From assembly GCF_958979055.1 (NCBI RefSeq), contig NC_084890.1:27480616-27544615 (forward strand): a DNA stretch of 64,000 bases, given 5' to 3'. Shown here piece by piece: positions 46,415 to 59,003 of the stretch; the stretch's first letter is position 1; the number at the start of each line of letters is the position of its first letter. Source of the DNA: Alnus glutinosa. Lineage: Eukaryota > Streptophyta > Magnoliopsida > Fagales > Betulaceae. Both the position numbers and the translations under genes were made by a program. The notes beneath the pieces are model-generated. The model had not been told where the DNA came from, searched no databases, and saw only the letters and a program-made list of their open reading frames with translations.

Positions 46415-49400
46415 CTCATCAGGGGGAATCCTGGACACTTCTCAAATATTTGAAAACGCTCAATTCCTTGCCGTGGCTTTGTGCCGGTGATTTTAATGAA
46501 ATTTTGGAGCAAACCGAGAAGGATGGGGCGGCTTTTCGGCGAGAGTCCCAACTGGTGAGCTTTCAGGATGCAGTGGAAGATTGTGGACTATGTGATTTTG
46601 GGTATTTAGGACCACGGTTTACATGATGCAATTGAAGAGGGGCTGCAGATTTCACGCAAGAGCACCTCGACTGGGCATTGGCTAACCATGCTTGGTGTTC
46701 TCGATTTAAGGTGGTGATCGTTAATGTTTTGGCAGCTTGTCCATCCAATCATAATCCAATTCATGTCTCCTTCTCAAAGAAACCGATTGAGCGATACTCT
46801 TATAAATGTCGCTTTAAATTTGAATTAGCTTGGCTTAAGGATGAGGAGTATCCAGATTTAATTAGAGCTGCCTGGGCAAACGATGAGCTGGGGGTGGAAC
46901 TGATTGCAGAAGTTCAAGCCCGTCTTTCGGCTTGCCAACATGTCCTTTCTAAATGGAGTGCTCGGAAGTTTGGCAAAACAGATGAGCTCTTAAAACAGAA
47001 GGAGAAACAATTGTTGGACCTCCAACAACGGGTTGTTCCAGGTTCCATGGCAACTATTAATATTCTGCAAAGTGAAATTGAAGAAATTTTGGATAGGGAA
47101 GATGTCTGTTGGAAGCAATGTGCCAAGCGAAATTGGTACTTGGATGGGGATAGAAACACTCAATTCTTCTACTCTTGGGCGAATCATAGGCGCAAGATTA
47201 ATTCTATCAAAATCATTACGGATGCAAACGGGTGGGTTTTGCGGCACAAGAAAAAGGTTAGTAAACATATTATTGATTATTTTGGGGATTTGTTTACCAC
47301 ACAAGGCCCGGTAGGTATTGTCCATTGCATGGATTCGGTGGAACCTAGGGTCACGAACGAAATGAATTCTGGGCTGCTACGGCCTTTTGTAGCAGAGGAG
47401 GTCAGAATGACACTTTTCCAAATGCACCCCCTAAAATCTCCTAATCCGGATGGGTTTTCAGCTGGATTAATCAAAATTCCTGGCACACAGTGGGTCCGGA
47501 TATTACGAGGGCTGCACTTCATTTCCTCAATGGCGATCCTTTTGATGCAGCTCTCAATGCGACAAATATTTGCATGATCCCCAAAGTTACATCCCAACTC
47601 GAGTGACAGATTACTGTCATATAAGCCTATGCAATGTACTCTATAAGATTATTTCAAAGGTGCTGGCCAATCGAATCAAACATGTGCTGCCTCACATCAT
47701 CTCCCCGGAGCAAAGTGCTTTCATTTCAAGGAGACTTATAACGGATAATATTTTTGTTGCTTTTGAAACCCTTTATACCATAGATACCCAATTAGATACC
47801 CAATTAAAGGGGAGGGAGGGCTTTATGGAACTTAAGCTCGACATGAACAAAGCCTATGATAGGCTTGAATGAGATTTTTTGGAGGCAATGATGCGGAAAT
47901 TAGGGTTTGCCAACTGTTGGATTCATCTCCTCATGACATGTGTTCGAACAGTTACCTATGCCGTTCTCATCAATGGGTAGCCACATGGAAATATTGTGCC
48001 TTCACGTGGCCTTTGCCAAGGTGATCGTTTATTGCCTTATTTCTTTATCATTTGTGCAGAGACTACGAGTTTTATGCTCCATCGGATCGCGATGGAAGGT
48101 GCAATTACCGGGATTCCTATATCCCACGGAGGTACTCGCATTCAACATCTTTTATTTGCGAACGATAGTTTTTTTTTTTTTTTTTTGTAGAGCTAATTTG
48201 TGAGAGTGGGGGAGTATCCAAGATTTATTATCCACTTACGAAGAAGCTTCGGGAAAATAGCATAATAGGGAGAAAACTTCCCTGTATTTCAGCTATAATA
48301 CCCGCGAGGAGGATCGAGACATTATCTTTCAAGCTACAGGGTGAGCTCAACAAATCATTATAAGAAGTATCTTAGTTTATCGGCTTTAGTGGGGAGGTCT
48401 CGCATATCTGCTTTTAATGGGATCAAAGGAATAATTTGGAAGCGTATTAACGGTTGGAAGGAAAAATTCTTATCTCATGCGGGCAAGGAGATTTTACTTT
48501 AGTCTGTTATTCAAGCTATACTGACTTATACAATGAGTGTGTTTCACCTCCCTAAAGCTTTATGTCATGAGATCCATGCCATGATGGGTAAGTTTTGGTG
48601 GGGGTTTAAGGAGAATGGTCGTAAAATAGCTTGGATGTCGTGGACTGGAATGGGGAGAAACAAGAAGTTGGGAGGTTTGGGGTATCATGACTTGGAATGT
48701 TTCAATACTGCACTTTTAGCCAAGTAGGGATGGAGATTTATCAAACAACGCAACTCTCTGGCAGCAAAGGTGTTTCAAGAAAAATATTTTTCGGATGGTG
48801 ATTATCTGAATTCATCTCTTGGTACACAGCCCTCTTATGCTTGGCAAAACATTTGGAATGTTAAGCCTTTACTTAAGGATGGCCTCATGTGGCGTATTGG
48901 TGATGGATCCAAGGTAAAGATTTGGGGAGATAATTGGATTTATTCTAATCACTCTAACAGTATTCAAGCACCTATCCAAGGTGTCAACCCGGAAGCTACT
49001 GTCAGTGAACTAATAAGTCTAGTTACAAAGTGGCGGTACATACCTCTTCTGGAATAGCTTTTCCCCATTGACACAGTTGAGCAAATTTGTGATGCTACTA
49101 TAAATCCATCGGTATTGCAGGATAGAAGGATATGGGCGGGCACCTCAAACGAGGAGTTTTCGGTGAAGAGTGCATATCATCTAAAGTTAGAACATTGAGC
49201 ACGACTCACTTGTAGCTGTTCAACCATCAATGCCGCCTCAAGCGTTTGAAAAATTATTTGGCAGCTTAACGTCCCCCAAACAATATATCCAGCTTTTCCT
49301 TTGGCGGGCTTGCAACGATATTTTGCCGACCAAGGAAAAGCTATGTAAGCGTAAAATAGTTGATGATCCTATTTGCCAATTATGTGGTCAAGAAGCTAAA

Positions 49401-50268
49401 TCAAGTTACCATGCACTGTGGAGTTGTGCTGCTCCTTGTGTTATCTGGGCTGAGTGCCCCAATCATCTCAACAAATGTAATCTCTCGGCAGGTGATTTTT
49501 TAACTCTATTTGGTATGCTTGGCAACAGGTTCGATATGGAGGATATGGAGTTAGTTGCAGTGGTAGCCCAACGGATATGGTTCCGACGCAATCGCTACAT
49601 TTTTGAAGGAACGATGACACCTCCCAACTGTTTGTTGAAAGGTGCCAAAGAAACAGTTGATGAATATCACCACGTCCAGGCACAGGCGCTTCCTCTGGAG
49701 CAAGTACGAGTTCCTCCAGGTCCAATCCATTGGTCTACACCTCCTACATGGGTTATTAAACTAAATTGGGAATTTGGGACGTTGCTGTGGATAGACGTTC
49801 GAGAATGGTGGGTGTAGGCATTGTTGCTTAGGATTCTAGGGGAAAGGTTGTAGCGTCCAAAAGCTCGGTCCAAAAGTATATCTTGGATTCTGCCATAGCT
49901 GAAGCACTCGGGGCATGTCAAGCAGCATCCTTTGGTCGGTTTTTGGGTCTTTCCTCAGTGTTGTTAGAGGGAGATGCACTGGAGATTATTGTGGCATTGG
50001 GCCGTGATGAGGATGACGAGGGTAAATATGGCAATTTTATAGTAGAAACTCGAGGGATCCTACAAGAGTATTTGTCCTTTTCGGTGGGGGCATGTTCAAA
50101 GAGAAAGAAATTTCGCAGCACATAATCTAGCTAAGTTTGCTGTTTCTCGGCGGTTGGATCAAGTGTGGTTTGATTCTTTTCCGTTTTGTATTTTGAGTGT
50201 TGTTGATTCTGAACTCAGTTGTAATTGATCATATATGAAATTACAAGATCTTTTCAAAAAAATAAAAT
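46415..50268 (+). mobile_element. L1-type LINE, 5'-truncated and decayed
   Basis: Starts inside the endonuclease domain (LCAGDFNEILEQTEKDG near 46470-46520). Continues with RT pieces in several frames: [66 protein letters not shown], then LFANDSF where the catalytic FADD box is expected, followed by a T-run (48171-48187). Then the zf-RVT domain (FLWRACNDILPTKEKLCKR … CQLCGQEAKSSYHALWSC) and a terminal RNase H (EALGACQAASFGRFLGL, LLEGDALEII). Ends with an A-rich tail (50256-50277). Many stops and frameshifts. The order EN-RT-zf-RNase H fits plant L1 elements with a C-terminal RNase H. Confidence 0.93.
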
Positions 50269-50277
50269 AAAAAAATA

Positions 50278-51098
50278 AACGGAACTCGGCATATATATAG
50301 ACATAAAAATTAGGTTTGGTTATTCATATATGCTGACATAAATTTTGTTTCCATCCTTGCTCATATTTATGATAAATCATGTATGTAATTTGTTGTCAAG
50401 AATGAAACATTTTTATATAAAGTAAAGAAATAATAATAATAATAAAAAAACTATTATATTTTTCAATTCGTTTGGTCATGAGATTATGCGGGTAAAAAAA
50501 TGACTTTAAATAAAATTGTTGAAAATATATCGTATGTAAATGCATTTTTAAAAAATGAAAAAAACAAAATTTTCAAATCGCACACAATGATATTTAAAGA
50601 TTAGCATGTTTGGATGCAAATTGAATCAACAATGTTCGAGTTTTTCAAAAACAAATAAGATTTTATTCAATTTTTTTTAATTTTATCTCAAAAAGTTAAA
50701 TTATTTTTACATATTTTTTAACTTTATTTATTTCGAAATTCGCATACTAAATTATAGTTAAATTCAGATTTTAAAAAATCGAACCCCTAAACATGGTATT
50801 AAATTATCATTTTAAAAACTAATTCATAACTTTGTCAAATGGTTGACTACACTTTTTAAGGTCAAATTTTCGTAACACACATTTTTAAACCTTAAATCAG
50901 AAGGGACCTTTATTGATAAGGTTAAACTAATCTAAGGGGCTTTGATACATGGACAACAAGTGTGTAGGTCTCGTCGGACATGTCTCGGAGTTGTGCCCTT
51001 AGTTTTAGAATTTCCCCTAAAGTATATGGCACTATATTTTTGAGTTTGTTTACAAGGTGAAATGACGAGTACATCCTTGTAAGCTCCACCACCATCAG
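50278..51098. other. AT-rich spacer upstream of the LARP6-like gene
   Basis: No gene seen. Contains (aat)n near 50430-50445 and the promoter of the next gene towards its right end. Confidence 0.5.
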
Positions 51099-51106
51099 TA
51101 TAAAAG
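51099..51106 (+). promoter_or_regulatory. TATA box of the LARP6-like gene
   Basis: TATAAAAG, 106 bp upstream of the start codon at 51205, in a suitable distance for a short 5' UTR. Confidence 0.65.
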
Positions 51107-51204
51107 AGCCCTAAGCGTTAACCAGAGAGGGCAGGAGAAGAAAATGCGGGGTAAATAATTTTCGAGTTCCCTCTTGGATCGCCTTCGCTCTCTTCCCTCC
51201 TCCA

Positions 51205-52712
51205 ATGGAAGGCCAAGAGGGTCCCGCCTCCGCCCCCTCCGCCCCCTCTGGCCCACCGTCTCCGCCGCACGATCTTGATCCTGACTCCACACCCGTCGGA
51301 TCCCCGGACCACGACCTCGCCCTGCCCGAGATTCACGCAGTGCCGTCCGATGACGAACACGATCGTGAAGATCACGAGCACGGCCTAGATCAGTCGGGTG
51401 GGGCCGGTGTTCTCACCGAGGATCTAAAGCATAAGATCATTAGGCAGGCAAGGACCTGTCTCTCCACTCTCTTATTATAAGCTTGTTGAGTTTTGAACCC
51501 TAGAAAAGCTTTGTGCTCTGTTTGATTGCTGAGAAAAGGTTGAAATGAGAAATAGGAGTGATGTTTTTTACCTTTGAATTCGAAAGAATTTCCTCTACGC
51601 TTAGTTTGATTTGACTTGACTTAGGGATTCATGGCTCGACTCTCTTGGGCGGGTTGGATCGTTTTCTGTACTTAGTTTATGCCTGTTGCTTGTTTTAAAC
51701 AGTAGAAGCTTTATGTCTTGTTTGGTTGCCTAGAAAATGCTGAAAAACAAAGAAATATGAAGTTCTTATTTCTACAATATTCTACTTTCGAGAACTCGGA
51801 GTTGCTTAGAAGCTCTTGTTGAGCTGAATGAATTCAATTTATGTTTGGGCAAAGTTTTGTCCTCCACTTATGGCTTCTAAAGCTTTGATCAGTTCATTGC
51901 TAGGTAGAAAATCCTTGAAACATGTGCTTTACTTTATTTGTTTCCTACTTAAATTGATTTCTTTCCTAGACATTGATTTTTTGAGGCCTATTAAGCGCAT
52001 TTGAAACCTTAGTCACATACACGAATTCAATTTTTTGTGGGGAGGGCCATGAACATCAGAGTGCTAGATGGAAAGTTATTGAAACATTTATTTTATAATG
52101 TTTTGTTTTTTAAGCCAATGGCCTTCTGGCTAGATGGTAACTCCACCCCCATAAGAATGGGGTGGTGTAAGGTCATGGGTTCAAGTTCCTGGAGTCTGTG
52201 ACTTACCCAATATGAGTTTCTTTGCTGGTTCTATTGTTTAAAATTTACGTGTAATGTAAGTCCTCATCTATCTTGGAATCATTTTATGGTTTTGCAGGTT
52301 GAGTATTATTTCAGTGATGAAAATTTGCCAACTGACAAGTATATGATGGGCTTCATTAAGAAGAACAAAGAAGGGTTTGGTATGTCCTGAGCTTTCATAG
52401 TTTGATTTAATATAGCTTTAGCTCTAGGTTGATGGTGCTACTGATAATGCTGATGTTATGCACCACTAACGCATGACACTTCCGCGCCAGTGCGTTAAAG
52501 ATCCAACTGATAAAATCAAGATGGATGCTTAACTTGGGAAAAAAAAAAAAAGATCTGAAAAACTTTGAAAACCTTAATCTACTGAACTTTTAGCATACCT
52601 GTATTGGTACAGGTATTTGATATTTATCCCATGCTAGTTGAATAAGGTTTGTAGGCACTTGAGTCTTACAGTGTAATTGAAATCATTAGTAACAACTAGT
52701 CTACTACACACC

Positions 52713-52769
<57 letters not shown>

Positions 52770-55540
52770 GGAAAGCAGCTAGAAAGAACAAGAATAGGGA
52801 AAATGAAGGTGATGAGTAAAGCAGGTACTTCTGACAGGTTGCCTTGCCTGGATGTTTTCCTGGAGCAGCCAGTTTTGGCTGTGCCGAGCTTCCGGGATTG
52901 GCCTTGTATGACAACACAACCAACTGCTGACTGATTCCTTCTCTATTCTTATAGATCATTTTATTGTGGGGAGAAGTTTAGCTGTGCTGAGATTCTGGGA
53001 TTGGTCTAATTGACTATCACTCCATCTCATAGATTCATTCCTTTCTGGTTTGGTCTGTGCCAAATATGTTTTCACTTTGGATAGTGGGGCAAAACACTCT
53101 TAATTCCCTAAAAAGTATCCTTGTTCCATCCTCTTTCACTTAATTCTCACTTGCAGAGTTGAAAGGAAGTGTGATATGTTTGAAAATGAAGTTAATGAGT
53201 CAATATGAATCCATTAATTGTTGTCACATTAAAATGTTGGCTTTTCGAAAAGAGGAAAGCAGTAGATGATTTGGAAGGAGTACATATCAGATTCATAGAT
53301 TTAATGATTTTTGTGTTCTGGTGGTTGGCAAGATGTGCCTTTTGTTAGACTTATATGTGTAGGCATTACTAATATAGCCTAGATTGAACTTTTTATGTCA
53401 CTCTTTCCTATCAATATATAAAACCGAGTCTGTTAAGTTGCAATATTTTCTGGTCCTTGGATTATATTGTTTCATATGGGATGCAGTGGCTGGACTCATA
53501 GAAGTTTCTCAGTTTTTGGTTGGCTCAATATTTTAGGCTATGTTTAGTGAGTGTTTTGAGGAGTCTTTTCTCTTTTCAAACACAAAAACACACTTGTTAG
53601 AGAATATTACCAAACGAAACACTTTTCAAAAAACAAAACAAAACAAATTTTAAAAAAACTTCCCACGCCTTAGAGGAATATTTTGAAAAAACACACGCTT
53701 ATTTTTCCAGTTGTAGAAATTTACTTGTTACTTACAAAAAATAAAAAAAAAAAAGGAACAAAAGAGAGAGGTGGCTGTACGGCCACCTGTAACAAAGGAG
53801 AGGGGGTAGCCGCATGGCTATCCCAACAAGATAGAGGACCAGAGGTGGTTGTGCAACCACCTCTCTTATTTTTTTATTTTATTTTTATTATTATTAGTTT
53901 TTTAAAAGTAAAGTGTGTTTTCTCAAAATAAGCATGTTTAATGTTTGTTTCTTTGAAAGCACTAAATATACTTATAAAAAAAAAAGCACTAAATATCAAA
54001 AAGTTTACTAAACAATTTTTGTACTTGCCCAAAAAAAAAAAAAAAAAAAAAAAATTCTTTTTGTAAATCCCATAAAAACAGAACATAAAAAACTCTTTAA
54101 AAAAAAAAACACTTAGCAAACATTGCCTTAAGTTCTAGAGGATGAGGCTTCGCTTTTGGCTATCCTAGATGCTAGCGTTAGTGAAGAGGAGTTTCATCAG
54201 GAATCTATGGTTGCGCGTCTAAAGACTTAAGGTAGGAGGGAGATGTTTAATTTGAAAAGCTCCATCAATTACGGTGATGATTATGCAACCTCCTGGTGTT
54301 GGAAATGCAAGGCTCACATGATGTAGTGTTGAGTGCTTCGGGTCTTAGGTCTTTTGGGTTTTTAGCGTCTTGCGCGTTTGTTGGGTCTCTTTCTTTTTGG
54401 GCTGGTTTGGTTGCTACTTGTATACTACCTGTGTATTTAGGAGCGCCTTTATGCTTTTTTAATAAATTTATTGCTTATAAAAAAAAAAAGTTCTAGAGAT
54501 TTTTTCGTAAAAAAAATATTTTCAACTTACCCTAAATGCTAACTCAATCGGTTGAGGACTATGCCTCATAAGTCACTAGTTTGAATCTATCATTCTCCCT
54601 GTGGCCAATTACTTATCCCAAAAAAAAAAACTTATTTCAACTGAAAATATTTTTCGAGAAAATTGGCTATTTTGTTGCTGTTTGTTTTCAACCATGAAAA
54701 TGGCCCAGAAAATATTTTTTGGTGGTTGGCTCATATGGAAAATCACCAAATATTTCTTATATTTTCATATAATCATATTAACTTGTAAATAACAACTTTC
54801 ATCCACATTATAAAATATTAATATAAAACAACTTAAAAAATCAACCTAAAATTTTTTATTAATTAAAATATACACATATTGACTAATAAGAAATCATAAA
54901 TGTATAAACCTATAAACAATATACTTTGAAGTTGGGGAGAGCCATAAATAACTTCCAACACGTTCAAAGTACCATAAAAAATTCAACTGTAAATATCACC
55001 ATTCAAGTTTAACCATAAATATTACAATCAAGTTTTGCCAAGATACTACCAGTCTACCATCCAAGTTCAATCATGTATGTTACAATCAATTCAGTATTCT
55101 ACTACATATCCATAACACTCAAATTCTATTCTCCATCGTAGTTGAAGAAGTTGTCCAATCAAATCTTTTGACGTTTAGCATTATTGGCCAAAGAAATTCT
55201 TGCAACCTTCTCATCATGCATCAAATGCTCGAATGCATATTCAAGCATAACATCATCATATCCTTCCATCTTCATCACTTCCCCTCTCAAAGGCGATCTG
55301 CATCAACTGTTTAAGAAAGTGACTATGAAATCTTTCTTTTCATTGTGGAGGGTTGATAATGGGTTTGATCACAGTAGACTGTTGAATGGCATATGTTGTA
55401 GGCATAGCATTGTATTCATATCTCCTCATCTAGACGCATTTACATGTCTGTAATTAAACTGGCTGACCTTTTTTGTTACCACTTTTGTAATTGAGAGTCA
55501 TTCCTTTGATGATGGTTGGAATATGGAAGACCAACATAGG

Positions 55541-55592
<52 letters not shown>

Positions 55593-55832
55593 GGTTGTGA
55601 GCCCCCCCGGGGGGGTGTTGGAAACTTAGGGACAGTTACGCCCAAAAGTAATTAGCAATTTATGTATGTCTGTCATGTCTATTTTAATGTGTGTGTCATT
55701 GGTATGTAAAAAAGATGGAATATGCAAGTAAAGAAGACCAGTAGTTGTACCATTTTCTTTGTGCCAATTTAGTTGCGATCTGTTTAACATTACATTTTTT
55801 GTTACGTATGGGTTAATTTCCCATTTTGTTTT

Positions 55833-55865
<33 letters not shown>

Positions 55866-58800
55866 CTCATTTAAACGAGTTTAATTATTTTTGGCATATT
55901 GTCCTTGCAGTTCCTATGGCAGTTATTGCTTCTTTTAGGAAAATGAAAAAGCTCACCCGGGACTATTCAATGATAGCGGCTGCACTGAGGGAATCTTCTT
56001 TCCTTGTAATCTTCCTCTCTTCTTTCCTTTATTTTTTTAGGTGATGATGGAGTGGCCTACATGCTAAAAGTCATAATTCTAAATTTCTTACTTCACAATT
56101 GCAGGTTGTGAGTTCAAATGGGAAGAAGGTGAAGCGACTCCATCCTCTTCCACTCACTGAGGTTAGGGATCCAAAGGTATCACACTGAGGACGTTGATAG
56201 TTTTCACTCAGATGTGTTATTTATTGTGTTTGTGTAGAATCTAATTTGTGGACCCTAGTTTTACACTGTTTTGGTAGAACATCTACCAGAGGATCATTCA
56301 GTGGAAAACATTCAGAGAATATTTGGTGAAGCTGGAAAGTATGTTTTCTCCCGGATTTCTGTTTTCCACGTTGTCAAATCAATGCTTTCTCTCGCTTCAT
56401 TTGTTTCATTTTTCATGTTGGGGCCTTCTACATTTTACTGATTCTAGAGTTGCGTTTTAAATTTCCAGTATCAAGAATATATCAATTCATGACCCCCATG
56501 CTGTAGAAGAGTCAACTAAAGGCAGCAAGCCTGATATGCTGATCAGTAGTAAGGTTTGTAACCAGAAAATTTGACTTCAATGTCAAATAGTTTTTTTGTA
56601 CATCATTTACTTATCCTAAAAGTTTAAAATTTATGCATTGATTTTCCCTCTTCTTCCAATAATATTCTTTAGTATTGTCTATTTTTAATTTGGAGTTTTG
56701 TTTCCTGACTACATTGGATTATGACAGATTAGATTTTCTTGCATTAAGAAAAATGGTGAGATTTACTAGATATTGGTGAAAGTAATATGCTTCTTTTAAC
56801 TGGAACTTTCAAGTGGATTGTGTTTTTTATGATTACCTCATAGAGGGGTACATGCCCTTGTAGCTGATGAAATAAATGGCATAATTGACTCATCAATAGA
56901 TAAAGAGATCAGAAACTGCATTGATAAGTGATTTGATCTCAGTAAGAGAAACTTTGGTCCTTGACACCCGGAATTGATTAGGTTTCCTCCTCCCCCTTGA
57001 TTATTTTTTTTAGAGCCTTTATTGCATATAGAGGTGAAGATAAGTTCTGTTGGATTGCTTTGGAAATACAATTCTTTGAGGTTAAATTTTTTTTATAAAG
57101 TCCTCCCTTTCAACGCTGACTCCTCCCCATGGAAGAGCATATGGAGGTCTAAGACTCTGTTGAGGGGGGCCTTCTTCACTTGGATGATAGCTTGAGAAAA
57201 AATTCTCGAGCTGGAGAATCTTTTCAAATGTCACGTTTAGTAATGAAGTGTTATGTACAAAAAAAGAGTGGAAAAACTCATGATCATCTCTTTCTTCACT
57301 ATGATATCGCGAGTGTTTTGGAATTTGGTTTTGCAGATGTTTGGAGTAAAGTGAGTTATGCCTAGACGAGTAGTGGATCTCTTGGCATGTTGGAAAGGAA
57401 GGGTCAGTCAGAGAGATGTTAAAATCGTTTGGAATTTAATCCCTTTATGTTAAATATGGTGCATTTTAAGAGAAAGGAATGTGCGAAGATTCAAAGATTG
57501 TGAGAAGACGAGTTTGAACCTAAAGCTTTGTTATTTTTTTTTCAAATCCTTGGTTGAATGGATCTCTGCTAACGCCTTTCTCAATATCTCTAACTTTGTA
57601 GACTTTTGTTTTCTCTTTTTCATTCTTGATTTTGTTGGATGTTTTCTATTGTATACTCCTTGTTTACTTAGGTTGCGTCCCTTAAGCTCCTTTAATAAAT
57701 TACTTATAAAAATAAAAGAAGCCTGGATTGCATATGGACAAGGCATAGTATTTTCTGAAAATGGAAGCTCTCTGTTCGTGGCGTTCTTGAATTAAAACTC
57801 TTCTGCCAGCTTTGGCTTTTTTCAGTGGACGATTTTCCTAGGAGTTAATTCCACAAATAGAGGCTTTCGATAAACGTCTGACATTTGTGGAATGTTATAT
57901 AATGAAGGTTGTTTTATTTTGTCTGCCAGCTTTATTAATTTTATCTGGTTTTTGTATGTAGTTACATGTTCTTGTGGAGTATGAGACTGTAGACTCTGCT
58001 GAAAAAGCTGTGAGTGTCAAGTCCTCAAGTAAATATTTTGGATGGGTTTTGTTGCTCGGATAATTAAACACTAAGGGTTTGGCACTTCCTGGTAATGAAT
58101 CAGGTGGCTACTTTGAATGATGAAAGGGACTGGAGAAATGGCATGCGGGTCAAGCTTCTTAATCGAGTGGTAATTAGTATGACCTCTCATGATTGCATAT
58201 TTATTTTTGGCCAAAACAGGTACCAATGTTAGTTTACCTGTTTTAGGGCAAGTATGGGCAGAGAAGGCAAGCATGGAGGGGATATGATTCCGAGAAGAAT
58301 ACTACTAGTCGAGGACCCGATCATACTGGAGATGAGGAAAATCATAACTTAAGCGAGCATCTTGATGATACACCTGATGAAGAGGTCAGTGGTGCCACTT
58401 CATTTTTTTAAGCATATATAAATATTTTCTGTTAAAGCCATTGAGAGATTGAGGCCCTTCTCAAAATTTGCATTTGAAGCATATTGTTGATTGAGCTGTA
58501 TCGGCAGATTATACGCCCTTCCTTTCAAGGGAGCCCTGCTATGAGCTATTGGAATTTCATGAATTTGTTATTTTCCGCCAACCTTTGATCTTGTAAGAGG
58601 ATCTAGATGGTAAAAAGAAAAAGAAAAGAGAGATTATCTTTGTTCTGTCTTCTTCATTTCAGGAAGCGGATTATCTGTCCAAGGAGAGAAATGGGCATAG
58701 AGGTCGTAATCGAGGGAAACCAAGAAGGCATAATTATCGTGGCATCAACGGGCTGGGTATCTTGACAAAAATTGCTGCCTCTTGCTTTTTGTTCATTTCC

Positions 58801-59003
58801 CTTTCTTTCTTTTTTTTAATCCCATTGAATTGAATTTTGACATTTATTTTTTGTTTCCCTTAGGGCACGGAAGTACTTCGTCTACTCATGTTATTGAAGC
58901 TTCGAAGCCACCTCCTGGCCCAAAAATGCCTGATGGAACTAGGGGATTCACAATGGGGCGTGGTCGGCCGCCCATTTCCAATCAAACTCAGCAAGTGTTT
59001 TGA
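51205..59003 (+). CDS. LARP6: La-related protein 6-like RNA-binding protein
   Basis: Eleven exons: 51205-51447, 52298-52379, 55911-56005, 56105-56176, 56259-56338, 56469-56553, 57962-58009, 58104-58169, 58247-58384, 58663-58756, 58864-59003; 1143 nt, 380 residues, all phases consistent. An acidic, Pro/Ser-rich N-terminus leads into the La motif (KIIRQVEYYFSDENLPTDKY, then VPMAVIASFRKMKKLTRD), then an RRM-like region (VLVEHLPEDHSVENIQRIFGE … KLHVLVEYETVDSAEKAV … WRNGMRVKLLNRV), then a basic Arg/Gly tail (GPKMPDGTRGFTMGRGRPP). Family proteins bind RNA through the La module and act in mRNA control; the exact plant role is not shown here. Intron 1 has a GC donor (CAG|GCAAGG). Intron 2 (3.5 kb) is full of transposons. 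Confidence 0.93.
52110..52260 (+). mobile_element. tRNA-derived SINE-like sequence in LARP6 intron 2
   Basis: tctggctagatggtaac resembles a pol III A box and gggttcaagttcc, 45 bases on, resembles a B box, as in tRNA-derived SINE heads. No poly(A) tail or TSD found, so boundaries are approximate. Confidence 0.5.
52711..52751 (+). repeat. C23 followed by A18 in LARP6 intron 2
   Basis: 23 cytosines (52711-52733) directly followed by 18 adenines (52734-52751), then gaaaa repeats. Length may be unstable in sequencing. Confidence 0.9.
53536..54127. mobile_element. Tourist-like (PIF/Harbinger) MITE, 592 bp
   Basis: Left end ggctatgtttagtgagtgtt and reverse-complemented right end ggcaatgtttgctaagtgtt agree at 16 of 20 positions, flanked by the 3-bp TSD tta (53533-53535, 54128-54130). 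Typical termini and TSD for Tourist-like MITEs. The centre holds three 18-24-bp palindromes (53770-53787, 53805-53823, 53841-53864). Confidence 0.85.
54141..54487 (+). mobile_element. Internally deleted LINE, 347 bp
   Basis: Perfect 11-bp TSD aagttctagag at 54130-54140 and 54488-54498, overlapping the MITE edge. The start encodes a fragment resembling the end of a plant L1 first frame (GRREMFNLKSSINYGD), and the rest is an L1 3' tail (ctacctgtgtatttaggagc … aataaatttattgcttataa) with poly(A). The second frame (EN-RT) is missing between them. Confidence 0.85.
54532..54629 (+). mobile_element. tRNA-derived SINE-like sequence
   Basis: ctaactcaatcggttgagg is A-box-like, cactagtttgaatct is B-box-like, and an A-run ends it (54620-54630). 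Imperfect flanking repeat attttcaact / tatttcaact (one mismatch) may be its TSD. Confidence 0.65.
55543..55615 (+). repeat. (CT)24 tract and C7G7 palindrome
   Basis: (CT)n from 55543 to 55590, then eleven bases later gcccccccgggggggt, a perfect C7G7 palindrome (55602-55615), in LARP6 intron 2. Confidence 0.9.
57080..57719 (+). mobile_element. 5'-truncated L1 fragment in LARP6 intron 6
   Basis: Frame fragments resemble the end of plant L1 RT (zf-RVT and beyond): HDHLFLHYDIASVLEFGFADVW and FKRKECAKIQRL, with stops. The 3' tail ttgtatactccttgtttacttaggttgcg … aataaattacttataaaa is the usual L1 tail and resembles that at 54420-54490. Confidence 0.78.

Noticed and set aside
52110..52200. Possible tRNA gene
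   Set aside because: A- and B-box-like motifs exist, but no closed cloverleaf or acceptor stem can be drawn; called SINE-like instead.
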